A DNA stretch of 6,543 bases from Rubrobacteraceae bacterium. Its GTDB lineage: Bacteria; Actinomycetota; Rubrobacteria; Rubrobacterales; Rubrobacteraceae. Position numbers and translations under genes: made by a program. Positions 5,801 through 6,543 of the stretch are shown here, piece by piece. The stretch's first letter is position 1. Each line of letters starts with the position of its first letter. The notes under the pieces are model-generated. The model searched no databases. It was not told the DNA's origin and saw only the letters and a list, made by a program, of their open reading frames with translations. The stretch is taken from assembly GCA_013698525.1 (NCBI GenBank), contig JACCSM010000555.1, positions 1-6,543 of the forward strand, written 5' to 3'.

Positions 5801-6543
5801 GTGGGATCTCTGGCGGCGTCATCTGCCAGGCCGAACAAACGGGTGGCGGTTGTCGGGGCCGGGATGGGCGGCCTGGCGGCGGCGATCCGGCTGGCCGCCA
5901 CGGGCTTCGAGGTCGAAGTTTTCGAGAAGAACGCCAGTGTCGGCGGACGCGTGGGAAGGCTCGAGGCCGAAGGCTTCTCTTTCGACACAGGTCCATCACT
6001 CCTACTCATGACCGACACCTATCGCGAGCTCTTCAACTCCGCCGGGCGCGACCTTGACGACTACGTCAGGCTCATACCGCTCGACTCCGATTACCGCGTG
6101 ACCTTCGGCGACGGCGACTCTCTAACCATCCGACGCACGCTCCCCGAGCTGATAAACGAGCTCGAACGCATAGAACCTGGCGTCACCCCGCGCTTCTACC
6201 GCTTCCTCGAAGACGCCTGTAACAAGTACCGCCTCGGACGCTCGGAGTTCGTGGAGCGCGACTTCGACAGGGCCAGAGACTTCTTCGGACTGCGCAATCT
6301 CAGGCTCCTCCTGAAGACCAGGGCTGTCAACAACTACTACCGCCAGGTCTCGAAGTTCTTCGCCTCGGAGAAGCTCAGGCAGGCGTTCTCTTTGCAGACG
6401 ATGTACCTCGGCCTCTCCCCCTTCGAGGCGCCGGCGGTCTACTCGCTACTCCCCTACACGGAGCTCGCCGAAGACGGCCTCTGGTTCCCAGAAGGCGGGA
6501 TGTATTCCCTCATCGAGGCTATGGAGAGGCTTGCGACCGAGCT
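5801..6543 (+). CDS. crtI: phytoene desaturase, CrtI family (3' partial)
   Basis: FAD-dependent carotenoid desaturase that introduces double bonds into phytoene on the way to lycopene and other coloured carotenoids, acting at the membrane. The 247 visible residues are roughly half of the usual 490-510. The dinucleotide-binding fold is clear: [19 protein letters not shown] (17-35) gives GxGxxG (Gly19, Gly21, Gly24), Glu42 ends the second strand, and GGR follows at 48-50. Later, [20 protein letters not shown] (192-211) and [10 protein letters not shown] (228-237) are typical of CrtI-type enzymes. The frame is open back to 5723, but the GTG at 5801 fits the family N-terminus, the promoter candidate and the ribosome binding site. 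The gene runs off the window. It diverges from the acyltransferase. Other CrtI-like enzymes (CrtN, CrtO, CrtD types) cannot be excluded from this half, so the gene symbol is provisional. Confidence 0.87.
   Translation, partial: MGSLAASSARPNKRVAVVGAGMGGLAAAIRLAATGFEVEVFEKNASVGGRVGRLEAEGFSFDTGPSLLLMTDTYRELFNSAGRDLDDYVRLIPLDSDYRVTFGDGDSLTIRRTLPELINELERIEPGVTPRFYRFLEDACNKYRLGRSEFVERDFDRARDFFGLRNLRLLLKTRAVNNYYRQVSKFFASEKLRQAFSLQTMYLGLSPFEAPAVYSLLPYTELAEDGLWFPEGGMYSLIEAMERLATE

Noticed and set aside
5572..6018. Minus-strand frame of 148 codons opposite the start of the desaturase gene
   Set aside because: It is antisense to a clear FAD-binding fold and ends in VIPAKAGI, the known spurious translation of the interspersed repeat.

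Overview
The window looks like a chromosomal segment of a high-GC, Gram-positive actinobacterium. The codons are strongly G/C-ending, GTG starts occur, and the gene content is lipid and carotenoid metabolism plus an FtsX-type exporter. A Rubrobacter-like organism is my best guess. That is an impression from codon style and content, not a search result.

Layout. (1) 1-2441, plus strand: most of a large ABC-transporter permease of the MacB/FtsX type, cut at its 5' end by the window edge. (2) 2442-2557: a short gap with a possible -10 element and a good ribosome binding site. (3) 2558-3037, plus: a small protein with four predicted membrane segments. (4) 3047-4051, plus: an alpha/beta hydrolase with a complete Ser-Asp-His triad. 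Items 3 and 4 are in the same reading frame and separated only by one TGA and three sense codons, so they may be one interrupted gene. (5) 4042-5403, minus: a PlsB-like glycerolipid acyltransferase, converging on the hydrolase and overlapping it by 10 bp. (6) About 5404-5800: a divergent intergenic region holding candidate promoters for both flanking genes, a perfect interspersed palindrome of the ATTCCC-N8-GGGAAT type, and a 13-bp direct repeat flanking a GC hairpin. (7) 5801-6543, plus: the N-terminal half of a CrtI-type phytoene desaturase, cut by the 3' window edge.

How the genes relate. The acyltransferase and the desaturase diverge from a shared control region and both act on membrane lipids (phospholipid precursors and carotenoids). 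The hydrolase with its membrane-protein neighbour, and the FtsX-type permease, also act at or near the membrane. This is a loose membrane and envelope theme, not a demonstrated pathway.

I did not find a clear new system. The observations most worth a second look are the single in-frame stop between the membrane ORF and the hydrolase, the repeat-rich divergent intergenic region, and the abrupt C-terminus of the acyltransferase at the convergent overlap.
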